From Arthrobacter crusticola (GTDB lineage: Bacteria > Actinomycetota > Actinomycetes > Actinomycetales > Micrococcaceae), in assembly GCF_004357995.1 (NCBI RefSeq), contig NZ_SMTK01000003.1, positions 496,001 through 560,000 on the forward strand: 64,000 nucleotides of DNA, read 5' to 3'. Shown piece after piece: positions 18,002-26,374 of the stretch (the first letter of the stretch is position 1; each line of letters opens with the position of its first letter). The notes under the pieces were generated by a model. The model searched no databases. It saw nothing but the letters and a program-made list of their open reading frames with translations, and was not told the DNA's origin. Both the position numbers and the translations under genes were made by a program.

Positions 18002-18050
18002 TGTAGATCAGCTGGCACAGCCCACGGGGTTCGAATCCCTCATCTGCAAC
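18002..18050 (+). repeat. Distal attachment-site copy, decayed tRNA-Tyr 3' half
   Basis: TGTAGATCAGCTGGCACAG and the following T-arm and acceptor end match the tRNA-Tyr 3' half with three substitutions and a one-base gap. No 5' half is present, so it is not a tRNA gene. It marks the far boundary of the element in the 17880-18281 gap. Confidence 0.85.
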
Positions 18051-18061
18051 ATCGCCGGAAT

Positions 18062-18116
18062 ACCGGGGAAGACAGTCCGTCCAGACCTTGGGGAAGGTCA
18101 GGGTGGGCTTCCTTTT
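18062..18116 (+). terminator. Candidate terminator beyond the distal att copy
   Basis: A long imperfect hairpin (GGAAG with CTTCC, and an inner GACCTT/AAGGTC) is followed by TTTTT. It may be the original terminator of tRNA-Tyr, now displaced by the element. Confidence 0.4.
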
Positions 18117-18281
18117 TGCCGGGTTGTTGGCGAAATCGCTGGGGATGCGTCCGGATCAGGCGCTGCCAAGGAGACCAAGTTTTTTCGCAGTTTTCACCCA
18201 CCAGGGCCCTCCAGCCCGGCATCGGGTGGGATGCTTGTTCGAGTGCCTGTTCGAGGCACGTCTGTCTTTCAGGGATTGAGC

Positions 18282-18968
18282 ATGAACATCAAGTCCGGGT
18301 TCCTGGCGCTGCTCGCCGCGGGCCTTCTCGTCACCGCGGTCGAGCCTGCCGCCGCGCCTGCCTCCGCCGCGCCTGCCGCCGCCTCCGCAGCATCAGCCCA
18401 GGTCACCACGATTCAGGAGGCAGCCCGGGCCCTTCCCGTGGCAGCAGAAGACAATCTCGGATTCGACCGCGACCGCTATTTCGGCCATTGGGTGGACGCG
18501 GACGGGGACTGCCAGGACACCCGCGCCGAGGTGCTGGTCCAGGAGAGCAAGGGGTCGCCCAACTACACCTCGGCCCGGCGCTGCACGGTCGCGAACAGTC
18601 GGTGGGTGACCGGGTTCGACAACCGGAACCACAGGTCGGCCACCACCGTCCAGATCGACCACACGGTTCCGGCTCATGAAGCGTGGGGTTCGGGCGCACG
18701 CTCATGGACGCAGGACCGCCGGATCGCCTTCTACAACGACCTGGATTATCCGGGCTCGCTCAACGCGCAGCCGGGAACCCTGACCAGGGCCAAACAAACG
18801 TCGGGCCCCGAGGAATGGGCACCTCCGCTGAACCGCTGCACCTACGTCGCGCAGTGGATCACCGTGAAGACGCGCTGGGGCCTGACGGTCGACAGCGTCG
18901 AGAAGGCCGCACTGGTCCGGTACGCCGATGCGTGCCCGCCGACGAGGCTGACCATCACCAAGGTCTGA
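18282..18968 (+). CDS. Secreted HNH-type nuclease (DUF1524/GmrSD C-terminal-like)
   Basis: 228 residues. A signal peptide of about 20-35 residues leads into an Ala-rich stretch. The catalytic region is IDHTVPAHEAWGSGA (Asp126-His127) followed by FYNDLDYPGSLNA (Asn152-Asp153), the signature of secreted DUF1524 HNH nucleases. ATG 18282 was chosen because it begins the signal peptide. Probably an extracellular nuclease for nutrient DNA or competition; substrate not shown. It stands alone just outside the tRNA-Tyr element. Confidence 0.85.
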   Translation: MNIKSGFLALLAAGLLVTAVEPAAAPASAAPAAASAASAQVTTIQEAARALPVAAEDNLGFDRDRYFGHWVDADGDCQDTRAEVLVQESKGSPNYTSARRCTVANSRWVTGFDNRNHRSATTVQIDHTVPAHEAWGSGARSWTQDRRIAFYNDLDYPGSLNAQPGTLTRAKQTSGPEEWAPPLNRCTYVAQWITVKTRWGLTVDSVEKAALVRYADACPPTRLTITKV

Positions 18969-19064
18969 GCGCAGGCAATGTGCTGGCGGGTGTCCCCGGC
19001 CCTCCCATTCGGGGGTGGCAAAGAGTATTCTGAGCGCCAAGGTCGCTGAAGCGGAAGGGCTGGC

Positions 19065-20465
19065 ATGCGGGCTTCCAGGGAGAGCGGGCTCAATGGAGCT
19101 GCCCGCCGCACCATCGTCGTCACTCTTGTTCTGCTGATGTGTCTGGTCGGGGTGAGCCCGGCCCGCGCTGCGACCGTGGTCTCGGACCCGAACCACCACT
19201 GGGTCCTCGTCAACAAGACCCACCCGCTGAATCCTCTGCGGTACGTTCCTCCGGACCGGGTCAACTGGGCCGGCACGGGCCACTGGATGCGGCGGGACGT
19301 CGCCTCGGCAGTGACCCGGCTCTTCAGCGGTGCCCGCTCGGCGGGTCACTCGCTCGGCGTCGTCAGCGCCTACCGTTCGTACGACGAGCAGGCGGCCCTG
19401 TACAACCACTATGTGCGGACCTACGGCCAGGCCGAGGCCGACCGGATCTCCGCCAGGCCCGGCCACAGCGAACACCAGACCGGCCTCGCCGTCGACGTCG
19501 GCAACGCCGCCGGAGGGTGCGAACTCGCCGGCTGCTTCGGTGATACCCCCGGCGGGCGCTGGGTGGCGGCCAATGCGCACCGCTACGGGTTTATCGTCCG
19601 GTACCCCAAGGGTTACACCCACATCACCGGGTACACCTACGAACCCTGGCACCTGCGCTATGTCGGCGTCGCACTGGCTACCGACATGAGAAACCGCGGC
19701 ATCCCAACGATGGAGCAGTACTTCAGCGGGCCCTCCATCCCCAGTGCGGCGGATGTTCTCGCCGCTGACTCCGCCGGCGTTCTCTGGAATTATCCCGGGA
19801 ACCAGCGCGGAAGTTTCTCGCCGCGGTTCAGGCTGGGCTCCGGCTGGGGCCAATTGAAGTCCGGTTTCACGGCCGACTGGAACGCCGACGGAATCAAGGA
19901 CGTTGTGGCCCAGTGGAAGAGCGGCGCACTGACCGTCTACCGTGGCCGCGCCTCCGGCGGGTTCCTCAGCCCCATCACGGTGGGCAGGGCCGGCTGGGAG
20001 TCGATGACCATCACCGTCGGCAAATGGCACAACGGCCACCCGTATCCGGGAGTGGTGGGGTACGGCTCCGACGGGACCCTGTACTATTACCCGAATCCGT
20101 CCGGGGGTGCACTGGGGGCGCGCCAGCAGCTCGGGAGCGGTTGGCAGGGCCTGAAGCTGACGATGGCGGACTTCGACAACGACCGGCGCCAGGACGTGCT
20201 GGCGACACGCACTTCCGGAGCTTTGATGCTCTACCGGTCCAACGGCGCCGGCCGCTTCGTCTCCGAGACGCGCCGTCAGATCGGTTCCGGCTGGAACACG
20301 ATCGCGCAGTCGCACGCCTCCTTCGGCTTCGACGGCGCCGGGAGCCGCGGGCTTATCGCCAAGGTGACCGACGGGCGGTTGATCTACTACGGACTCGGCA
20401 CCAATAAGTTCCTTGCCAGCAGGCAGGTCGGCACCGGATGGGGGCCGCTTAACGTCTTCCGCTGA
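19065..20465 (+). CDS. Secreted M15 (VanY-type) peptidase with FG-GAP repeats
   Basis: 466 residues. A signal peptide ends near residue 35. The M15 peptidase domain (about 60-205) shows SAYRSYDEQ, the zinc motif SEHQTGLAVDVG (His137, Asp144) and EPWHLRYVG (Glu193, His196), as in D-alanyl-D-alanine carboxypeptidases. From about 225 to the end come VCBS/FG-GAP-like repeats such as DWNADGIKDVVAQW and DFDNDRRQDVLA, which form a propeller with calcium-binding loops. It should trim cell-wall peptides outside the cell, with the propeller binding wall or glycan. GGAAGGG precedes ATG 19065. Confidence 0.88.
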   Translation: MRASRESGLNGAARRTIVVTLVLLMCLVGVSPARAATVVSDPNHHWVLVNKTHPLNPLRYVPPDRVNWAGTGHWMRRDVASAVTRLFSGARSAGHSLGVVSAYRSYDEQAALYNHYVRTYGQAEADRISARPGHSEHQTGLAVDVGNAAGGCELAGCFGDTPGGRWVAANAHRYGFIVRYPKGYTHITGYTYEPWHLRYVGVALATDMRNRGIPTMEQYFSGPSIPSAADVLAADSAGVLWNYPGNQRGSFSPRFRLGSGWGQLKSGFTADWNADGIKDVVAQWKSGALTVYRGRASGGFLSPITVGRAGWESMTITVGKWHNGHPYPGVVGYGSDGTLYYYPNPSGGALGARQQLGSGWQGLKLTMADFDNDRRQDVLATRTSGALMLYRSNGAGRFVSETRRQIGSGWNTIAQSHASFGFDGAGSRGLIAKVTDGRLIYYGLGTNKFLASRQVGTGWGPLNVFR

Positions 20466-20612
20466 GGCGGGATCGGGCGGACAACCGGGCCTGCGGGCGC
20501 GGGATTCTACGGGAGGGTATCCCGCAAATCCAGAAGAATGAGCCGAGTGCACGGCCGATGCCGCTGGTCTAGATTCAAGGGGACAGCGTCCATCTGCGAA
20601 CGGAGCACCACG

Positions 20613-20996
20613 ATGAAAAACAAGCTTGTCTTCGCCTCGGGCATGGCCGCCGGGTATGTATTGGGCACGCGGGCCGGCCGGGAGAGCTACGAAAAGATCA
20701 GGACCAAGGCCAACCAGCTGTGGAACAACCCCAAGATCCAGAGCACCGTCTCGAGCGCCACCGACACCGTTAAGGACAAGGCCCCTGCCGTCCAGGGGAA
20801 GCTCACCAGCGTCCTGAAGAAGCGGGGCAACGGCTCGGACTCCAAGGACACCCCGTACTCGGGCACCCCCGTCGCCGTCGTGCCGCCGCCCGTGACCGAT
20901 GGAGGCCTCGCAGGGACCGGCCTCGACGACCCCACCATGGTCGACCCGATCCCTACCCTTGCCGACGACCCCAACTCGCGTCCGCCGCTGAGCTGA
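20613..20996 (+). CDS. YtxH-like small protein
   Basis: 127 residues. A short hydrophobic N-terminus (KLVFASGMAAGYVLGTRAG) is followed by a charged region that may form an amphipathic helix (YEKIRTKANQLWNNPKIQSTV) and a Pro-rich tail. This is the layout of YtxH-like membrane-associated proteins common in Arthrobacter. ATG 20613 has CGGAG upstream. A candidate -10 TAGATT lies at about 20570. Function unknown; possibly envelope stress. Confidence 0.75.
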   Translation: MKNKLVFASGMAAGYVLGTRAGRESYEKIRTKANQLWNNPKIQSTVSSATDTVKDKAPAVQGKLTSVLKKRGNGSDSKDTPYSGTPVAVVPPPVTDGGLAGTGLDDPTMVDPIPTLADDPNSRPPLS

Positions 20997-21066
20997 CCCG
21001 GCGTCCGGGACATGCGGGTCCGGCCGGCACATCGTGTGCCTGTCGGGCCCGTTTCAGTGTGCCGTT

Positions 21067-21288
21067 TCAGTGTTCTTTGGAGCGCAGGATCTCCAGGTGC
21101 TCCCGCCGGGCGGCGGCGTTCAGGGGGCCGATCAGCGCGAGGTACAGGCCCAGGGCGATGAAGAACGCCACCCAGAAGTCAACGAAGACCATCAGGACGG
21201 CGGCAAGCACGACGGCCGCGGCGAACCCGATGGCAGCCCATTTCGTCAGGCGCTTCGCCATCGGCGGCAGCGAGTCGTAGGCCTTCAT
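21067..21288 (-). CDS. Small two-helix membrane protein
   Basis: 73 residues with two adjacent transmembrane helices (about 18-36 and 38-56) and charged ends finishing EHLEILRSKEH. No family recognised. ATG 21288 was chosen because AGGGAGGAGGG precedes it; the longer frame to 21357 lacks a site. It stands alone on the minus strand. Confidence 0.65.
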   Translation of the reverse strand: MKAYDSLPPMAKRLTKWAAIGFAAAVVLAAVLMVFVDFWVAFFIALGLYLALIGPLNAAARREHLEILRSKEH

Positions 21289-21398
21289 CGGCGGTTCCCT
21301 CCTCCCTGTCCATTCTAGTAATCGGCTCCCCGGCCGTCGCGCTTTTCCAGCGGACACCCTCGGCGGGGCAACCCCTCGCCGGTGTCACCGCACAGGTC

Positions 21399-21404
21399 TA
21401 CCCT
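21399..21404 (+). promoter_or_regulatory. -10 element of a leaderless transcript
   Basis: TACCCT ends six bases before ATG 21411 and no ribosome binding site is present, which predicts transcription starting at the start codon. Confidence 0.55.
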
Positions 21405-21410
21405 GTTGGC

Positions 21411-21707
21411 ATGGCGCAGGCTTCGGGGTGGCACGGGATTCCGCCGGCCGCCGACCGGTACGGACCGCCGCTGCAGTTGGAGCGGCCTGCCGGGCCGGTG
21501 ACCGAGTCGGTGAAGGCCCCTGCCTTGTGGGCCCGGCTCTGCTATGCCGACGGCACCGTCCGCACTGTCAAGGGCTTCGCCATGGCGTGGACCACCGATG
21601 CCGTGCGGGTCCAGTGGATCGAGCATTCACGGGCCCGCGAAGCGTGGCTTCCGGCCGATCAGTGCACCCGCAGGGAACTGCCGGCCCCGGGGAGGTTCGC
21701 CGCCTGA
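21411..21707 (+). CDS. Small conserved-type hypothetical protein
   Basis: 98 residues, soluble. The central part, ESVKAPALWARLCYADGTVRTVKGFAMAWT, looks like a compact beta-barrel, followed by VRVQWIEHSRAREAWLPADQC. No family recognised with confidence. The start is supported by a -10 six bases upstream (leaderless). It converges on the DUF6314-like gene. Confidence 0.65.
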   Translation: MAQASGWHGIPPAADRYGPPLQLERPAGPVTESVKAPALWARLCYADGTVRTVKGFAMAWTTDAVRVQWIEHSRAREAWLPADQCTRRELPAPGRFAA

Positions 21708-21724
21708 GCTTCAGGGCCGGCGTC

Positions 21725-22210
21725 TCAGCCGGTCGGGTCCTCCCGCGTCAGCTCCGTGGTCAGCAGCTGGTCCTTGGCGGGCCCGGTCACGTCCCACTCG
21801 TAGTTCAGCCGGTCCTGCGCCAACGCGGTGTACTCCACCCGGTAGGTGTCGGGGGAGCACCAGTGCTCGTCCCGCCAGGAGCCCGTGGTGAGGCCGAGGC
21901 GGTGGAAGGGCCGGCCGTCCTCGAACAGGACCTCCCACGGCGCGGCCGGCCCGCCGGGAACCAGAAGGTACCGCCGGCTTGCGGGGCCGGTGAAGGGCGC
22001 AACCGCTCGTCCGGTGGAGGGACGAACGCCGGGCCAGTGCACCGTCCCCTCCTCGTGCCAGAACAGCCCCGGGCCGCCGTCGGGCACCGGCCGGAAGGTG
22101 AGGGTTCCCGTGAACGTGCCCACCGTCGCATCGGCGCGGTTGAGGAGGCTGCGCCGGACACGCCAGGCGCCGAGGAGGTAGGAGCGAAGATCGGGAACCG
22201 GGACATTCAT
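21725..22210 (-). CDS. DUF6314-like protein
   Basis: 161 residues. It contains YLLGAWRVRRSL near the N-terminus, then FTGTLTFRP, YHEEG-like GLFWHEEGTVHW, EVLFEDGRPFHRL and WCSPDTYRVEY, a lipocalin-like beta pattern that I associate with DUF6314. ATG 22210 was preferred to the TTG at 22219. A TAGGCT element lies eight bases before it. The stop of the upstream gene is 11 bp away, so the two may also be co-transcribed. Ligand unknown. Confidence 0.7.
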   Translation of the reverse strand: MNVPVPDLRSYLLGAWRVRRSLLNRADATVGTFTGTLTFRPVPDGGPGLFWHEEGTVHWPGVRPSTGRAVAPFTGPASRRYLLVPGGPAAPWEVLFEDGRPFHRLGLTTGSWRDEHWCSPDTYRVEYTALAQDRLNYEWDVTGPAKDQLLTTELTREDPTG

Positions 22211-22221
22211 GGCACTCAAGC

Positions 22222-23004
22222 CTAGTCCGGCTGAGGCCCGCGAGAAGGACCGGCAGCCGTCCGGAGGGCCTCCGTCCGCTCCTGGACCTCCAGGTGTCCC
22301 CTGCCGGTGAGTCGGACCTCGGCCGTGTCGCGGGGGGAGATGAGGCGCTCCTGCGCCATGATCAGGCCCTGCTTCTCAAGCCCCGCGGCCTCGGCGGCCA
22401 GTTCATCGGGGGAAAGACCGACGGCGGCGCCCAGGCTCGACGGGGACGCACAGTGAACGCGCGTCAGGGCAGCAAGAAGGGTGAAGCGCCGGTCGCGCGG
22501 AGGCGCAGGCGGGTCGACGGTGCGTGCTCCTGCGCCCAGCGCCATTGACCGAACGATGAGGAAAAGGGCACAGGCGGCCAGCGGCAGGACCGCGGTGAAA
22601 CCGGAGGAAAACGCATTGGACATCCCGGGGGGCGCCCCGCGGAAGTGCTGCAGATACGCCGCGCCCAGGAGCACCGACGCCACGATCGCCGCGGTTTCGA
22701 CGGCGGGGAAATGCCGCGGGCGGATGGTGCGGTGCCGGCGCAGCAGGAACGGGAAGGCCACTCCGAGGACGGCGATTGCCACGAGGAGCACGGCGAGCGC
22801 GGTTCCGGTGAGCTGTGAGGCCCGGACGCCGAGGAAGGACGCCGCGAAGTAGCAGGCGAGTCCCGCCGCCACGACGAGGAGGAGCCAGCCCTCGGGCGCG
22901 GTCGACGTGCCGTGGAGACGGGCGGCCGCCGATTCGCCCTCATCGAGCGTCCTGCGCGCCTGCACCGCATTTGGAGCGGCAGCATTTGCCGGGGAGTCGC
23001 TCAT
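22222..23004 (-). CDS. Membrane protein with C-terminal winged-helix-like domain
   Basis: 260 residues. Four hydrophobic segments lie at about 38-58, 68-88, 104-122 and 132-152. A cytoplasmic region (about 170-245) follows, reading RFTLLAALTRVHCASPSSLGAAVGLSPDELAAEAAGLEKQG, which looks like a MarR-type winged helix, and then EVRLTGRGHLEVQERTEAL. A membrane-tethered transcription factor is possible but unproven. It sits upstream of the DUF6314-like gene on the same strand. The gap 23005-23200 holds only the thioredoxin promoter region. Confidence 0.6.
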   Translation of the reverse strand: MSDSPANAAAPNAVQARRTLDEGESAAARLHGTSTAPEGWLLLVVAAGLACYFAASFLGVRASQLTGTALAVLLVAIAVLGVAFPFLLRRHRTIRPRHFPAVETAAIVASVLLGAAYLQHFRGAPPGMSNAFSSGFTAVLPLAACALFLIVRSMALGAGARTVDPPAPPRDRRFTLLAALTRVHCASPSSLGAAVGLSPDELAAEAAGLEKQGLIMAQERLISPRDTAEVRLTGRGHLEVQERTEALRTAAGPSRGPQPD

Positions 23005-23188
23005 GATCGCCTAGGGCTGGAGTTGTATACCCGCCACGCTATGCCTGTGGCGGGCGCGGCGCAAACACGGGTGTCCACCATGGTCTCGGGCACCAGGGAA
23101 GGCGTTCCGCCCGCGGCGGCTCCGGCGGTGGAGCGCTGGAGGGGCTTCATCGACAGCGAACACGGGCGACACCGTCCGGTGGACTCGT

Positions 23189-23194
23189 TACCGT
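23189..23194 (+). promoter_or_regulatory. -10 element of a leaderless transcript (thioredoxin)
   Basis: TACCGT ends six bases before ATG 23201 and no Shine-Dalgarno site intervenes. Confidence 0.55.
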
Positions 23195-23200
23195 TGAACC

Positions 23201-23593
23201 ATGGCAACCATCGATATCACCGAGGCAAGCTTCCCCGAGACCATCGAGGGCAACGACATTGTGTTCGTTGACTTCTGGGCCGAGTGGTGTGGGCCCTGCC
23301 GGCAGTTCGCGCCCGTCTACGACGCCGCGTCCAAGCAGCACGAGGACGTCGTCTTCGCCAAGGTCGACACCGAGGCCGAGCAGTCCCTCGCCGCCGCCGC
23401 CGGGATCACCTCGATCCCGACGCTGATGGCGTTCCGCGAGCAGGTCCTCGTGTTCTCCCAGCCCGGGGCCCTGAACTCTTCGCAGTTCTCCGAACTCGTC
23501 GACGCCGTCAAGGGCCTGGACATGAAGGCCGTCCACGAGCAGGTCGCCCAGCAGCAGGCCGCCGCCCAGGCCGATCCAGCCGACGGCCAGTAA
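23201..23593 (+). CDS. trxA: Thioredoxin
   Basis: 130 residues with the redox motif WCGPC at 29-33, FVDFWAEW before it and the cis-Pro segment ITSIPTLMAF near 68-77, all diagnostic of cytoplasmic thioredoxins. The C-terminus is about 20 residues longer than usual, helical and rich in Gln and Ala. It reduces protein disulfides with thioredoxin reductase. The flavoprotein at 34772-35818 is related to such reductases but is not adjacent. A strong terminator follows. Confidence 0.93.
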   Translation: MATIDITEASFPETIEGNDIVFVDFWAEWCGPCRQFAPVYDAASKQHEDVVFAKVDTEAEQSLAAAAGITSIPTLMAFREQVLVFSQPGALNSSQFSELVDAVKGLDMKAVHEQVAQQQAAAQADPADGQ

Positions 23594-23625
23594 GGCAGCA
23601 GGCTCTCTCCAAGACCCTGGTCGGG

Positions 23626-23654
23626 CCCCCACCTCCCATCGGAGGTGGGGGTTT
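23626..23654 (+). terminator. Rho-independent terminator after thioredoxin
   Basis: CCCCCACCTCC pairs with GGAGGTGGGGG around a CATC loop and is followed by TTT. Confidence 0.85.
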
Positions 23655-23738
23655 CGCCGTCTCCGGGGCGTACGGCGGGTTCCGGGAAGTGGAGGATCGG
23701 CGCGGTGGAACGGACCGTGCCTGCCAACGCCGATGAGG

Positions 23739-24713
23739 TCAGTGGTAGCGGTGGTCCTCGGGCCGAAGGCGCGGTCCGAAGGCCTGCTTGCGGAAGCCGC
23801 TGGCATAGAGCATGCGCACCACCCGCTGCCGGTTCCCCGCCCAGGGGGCGAGCAGCTTGAGCATCCCGGCGTCGTCGGTCCGCCGTCCGGTGAGGGCGGC
23901 CCCCACGAAGGAGGCAAGGTGGTAATCCCCGACCGAGATGGCGTCGGGGTCCCCGTGGGTACGCTGCATGACCTCGGCCGAGGTCCAGACGCTGATCCCG
24001 GACACCGAGGAGAGGCCCCGGCTCACCAGTGGACCGGCGGGCACTGCGGCGAGGCGCTCGAGGCCCGAGGCGACGAGCGACGCCCGGAGCAGCGTGGCCG
24101 AGCGGCGGGGGTCGACGCCGGCGCGGTGCCACTCCCAGGAGGGGATTTTCCGCCACTGTTCGGCGGTCGGCGGCAGTCGGAGCTCCGGGGGAGCGGATCC
24201 GCCGGCGCCCGGGGCGGGATCCCCGTACCGTTCGAGCAGGTACCGCCACGACCGCCGTGCCTCGAAGGTGGTGACCCGCTGTTCCAGCACGGCCCGGGCC
24301 GTGGCGTCGAGCACGCGCCCGGTGGAAGGCAGGCGGAGCCCGGGGCTCAGGTAGCGGCCCTTTTTGGCGAGCTCGGGAAGCGTGGCCCGGAAGTCGGGGC
24401 TGTCGAACCCGCTCCAGTCGTCCTCGCTTCCGAGCAGGCGCGGAAGCCCGTGGAGTGCCGCTTCGGCGCCGGGGCCCCAGACGGTGGCTTCAACCCGGGA
24501 CGACCGAAGGGTACCGCGCTGCTGGAGGCGCAGGGTGGTGGCGCCGTCGGCCGTGCGGAAGGCGAGCCAGTGCGCGCTGCCAACGGTGCGGAATGCCGGG
24601 TCGTACGCGCCGCACTGAAGCGTGCCGATCGTGCCGGCGAGGTGGTAGGGGCCGCCGGGCTCCCAGACCGTCGTGACGCCGGCGGAACCGACGACAACGG
24701 GGGAACTGCTCAT
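23739..24713 (-). CDS. HhH-GPD DNA glycosylase (AlkA-like)
   Basis: 324 residues. The C-terminal half carries a helix-hairpin-helix followed by a Gly/Pro/Asp loop, SSVSGISVWTSAEVMQRTHGDPDAISVGDYHL (split here only by reading), with the catalytic Asp expected in GDYHL. The N-terminal domain is the beta-rich AlkA-like part. Such enzymes remove alkylated bases in base-excision repair. ATG 24713 was chosen because the protein family begins near here; the long open frame to 25199 runs through the cbs promoter and cannot be real. Confidence 0.82.
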   Translation of the reverse strand: MSSSPVVVGSAGVTTVWEPGGPYHLAGTIGTLQCGAYDPAFRTVGSAHWLAFRTADGATTLRLQQRGTLRSSRVEATVWGPGAEAALHGLPRLLGSEDDWSGFDSPDFRATLPELAKKGRYLSPGLRLPSTGRVLDATARAVLEQRVTTFEARRSWRYLLERYGDPAPGAGGSAPPELRLPPTAEQWRKIPSWEWHRAGVDPRRSATLLRASLVASGLERLAAVPAGPLVSRGLSSVSGISVWTSAEVMQRTHGDPDAISVGDYHLASFVGAALTGRRTDDAGMLKLLAPWAGNRQRVVRMLYASGFRKQAFGPRLRPEDHRYH

Positions 24714-24962
24714 CCCACCATGGTGCCACGGACCCCGGCGCCCCCGGCGTGCCCGGGTCGCGACACTCCGCCCGTGGCAGGACCGGTGCGCTCCATGACG
24801 TCCGGGCAGCCCAAAGACGTCCGGCGCACCCAAAAGCGACAAGCGCGCGCGATTAATCCGGTGCGTTTGCCGCAAAGTGGTCCGTCCGCCGCCGGGGGGA
24901 CCCGCGGGCACCGCTTTGGGTCGATGTGTTTCAGGCCGCACCCCTCTCCGAGCGCCACCCGG

Positions 24963-24968
24963 TAGCTT
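24963..24968 (+). promoter_or_regulatory. -10 element of a leaderless transcript (cbs)
   Basis: TAGCTT ends seven bases before ATG 24976. The rest of the 24714-24975 gap shows no gene. Confidence 0.5.
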
Positions 24969-24975
24969 TAGGACT

Positions 24976-26352
24976 ATGAAGTATGCGAACTCAGTAGTCG
25001 ACCTGATCGGCAACACCCCCCTGGTCAAGCTCAATAGGGTCACCGACGGCATCGCGGCAACGGTGCTCGCGAAGGTCGAGTACCTGAATCCGGGCGGGTC
25101 GGTGAAGGACCGCATCGCGGCGAAGATGCTCGACGCCGCGGAGGCCGAGGGCAAGCTGCGGCCCGGCGGGACCATCATCGAGCCGACCTCGGGCAACACC
25201 GGTGTGGGGCTGGCCCTGGTGGCCCAGCAGCGCGGCTACAAGTGCGTATTCGTGGTGCCGGACAAGGTCGGCGAGGATAAGCGCAACGTCCTGGCGGCCT
25301 ACGGCGCGGAGGTCGTCGTCACGCCGACGGCCGTGGAGCCGGACAGCCCCGAGTCCTACTACGGGGTCTCCGACCGGCTCACCCGCGAGATCCCCGGCGC
25401 GTACAAGCCCGACCAGTTCTCCAACCCGAACGGACCCCTGAGCCACTACGAGACGACGGGGCCGGAGATCTGGAACGACACCGACGGGCGGATCACCCAC
25501 TTCGTCACGGGCGTCGGCACCGGCGGCACCATCACCGGCACCGGACGCTACCTCAAGGAGGTCTCCGCGGACCGCGCCGGGGGCCCGGTCCGGGTCATCG
25601 GCGCCGACCCCGAGGGCTCGGTCTACTCCGGCGGCACCGGGCGCCCCTACTTCGTCGAGGGCGTCGGCGAGGACATCTGGCCCGCCTCCTACGACCCCTC
25701 CGTGCCCGATGAGATCATCGCAGTCTCCGACGCCGAGAGTTTCGCCATGACCCGGCGCCTGGCCCGCGAGGAGGGCCTGCTGGTCGGCGGATCCTGCGGC
25801 ATGGCGGTGGTCGCGGCGCTGCGTGCGGCCAAGGACCTGACCGCCGACGACGTCCTGGTCGTCCTGCTGCCCGACGGCGGCCGCGGCTACCTGGGCAAGA
25901 TTTTCAGCGACGACTGGATGGAGTCGCACGGCTTCCTCGATGCCGGGGACGACGCGCCCGTGGCCGGGGTGCTCCACGCGAAGGCAGGCACCCTGCCCGA
26001 CCTCGTCCATACCCGCCCGGGCGACACCCTCCGCGACGTCATCACCCTGATGACCCGGTACGGGCTCTCCAGTGTTCCGGTGCTCTCGCACGAGCCGCCC
26101 GTGGTGCTGGGCGAGGTGCTCGGATCGGTCGACGAACGCTCGCTGACGGAGAAGATCTTCACCGGCCAGGCCAAACTCACCGACAGCGTCTCGGCCCACA
26201 TGGGTCCGAAACTGCCGCTGATCGGCTCGATGGAGTCGGTCGGCACGGCGCGGGAGCGCCTCCAGCACAGTGACACGGTCCTGGTCACCCTCGCCGGCGC
26301 GCCGGTGGGAATTTTGACCCGCCATGACCTGCTGACCTATATGAGCAGCTAA
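24976..26352 (+). CDS. cbs: Cystathionine beta-synthase
   Basis: 458 residues. The PLP lysine is in NPGGSVKDR (Lys44), the phosphate loop is SGNTG (72-76), and GTGGTITG binds the cofactor phosphate near residue 182. Two C-terminal CBS domains start at about 335. It condenses serine (or O-acetylserine) with homocysteine to cystathionine. The CBS domains separate it from plain cysteine synthases. ATG 24976 fits the leaderless promoter and the family N-terminus. metB follows after 22 bp, so both transsulfuration genes form one operon. Confidence 0.93.
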   Translation: MKYANSVVDLIGNTPLVKLNRVTDGIAATVLAKVEYLNPGGSVKDRIAAKMLDAAEAEGKLRPGGTIIEPTSGNTGVGLALVAQQRGYKCVFVVPDKVGEDKRNVLAAYGAEVVVTPTAVEPDSPESYYGVSDRLTREIPGAYKPDQFSNPNGPLSHYETTGPEIWNDTDGRITHFVTGVGTGGTITGTGRYLKEVSADRAGGPVRVIGADPEGSVYSGGTGRPYFVEGVGEDIWPASYDPSVPDEIIAVSDAESFAMTRRLAREEGLLVGGSCGMAVVAALRAAKDLTADDVLVVLLPDGGRGYLGKIFSDDWMESHGFLDAGDDAPVAGVLHAKAGTLPDLVHTRPGDTLRDVITLMTRYGLSSVPVLSHEPPVVLGEVLGSVDERSLTEKIFTGQAKLTDSVSAHMGPKLPLIGSMESVGTARERLQHSDTVLVTLAGAPVGILTRHDLLTYMSS

Positions 26353-26374
26353 CCCTTCGACCACCAGGAGCAGC

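Larger units (their letters stand above)
14550..18050. mobile_element. Remnant of an integrative element in tRNA-Tyr
   Basis: The segment between the two tRNA-Tyr 3' copies holds a broken beta-helix phage-type protein gene, a GT-B glycosyltransferase and a 5'-shortened exported-protein gene. No integrase or excision gene remains. Codon choice is visibly less GC-biased than in the flanks. The distal tRNA copy has drifted, so insertion is not recent. The element is inferred from the direct repeat and its content. Confidence 0.75.

Noticed and set aside
18002..18050. A second tRNA gene
   Set aside because: Only the 3' half of tRNA-Tyr is present, so it cannot fold; treated as an attachment-site copy.
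18702..21032. A 776-codon open frame on the minus strand
   Set aside because: It lies antisense to the nuclease, peptidase and YtxH-like genes, is composed of low-complexity Gly/Ala/Arg sequence and matches no family; it is a shadow of high-GC coding.
24714..25199. N-terminal extension of the DNA glycosylase through the cbs promoter
   Set aside because: The family begins at ATG 24713, and the extension overlaps cbs in antisense.
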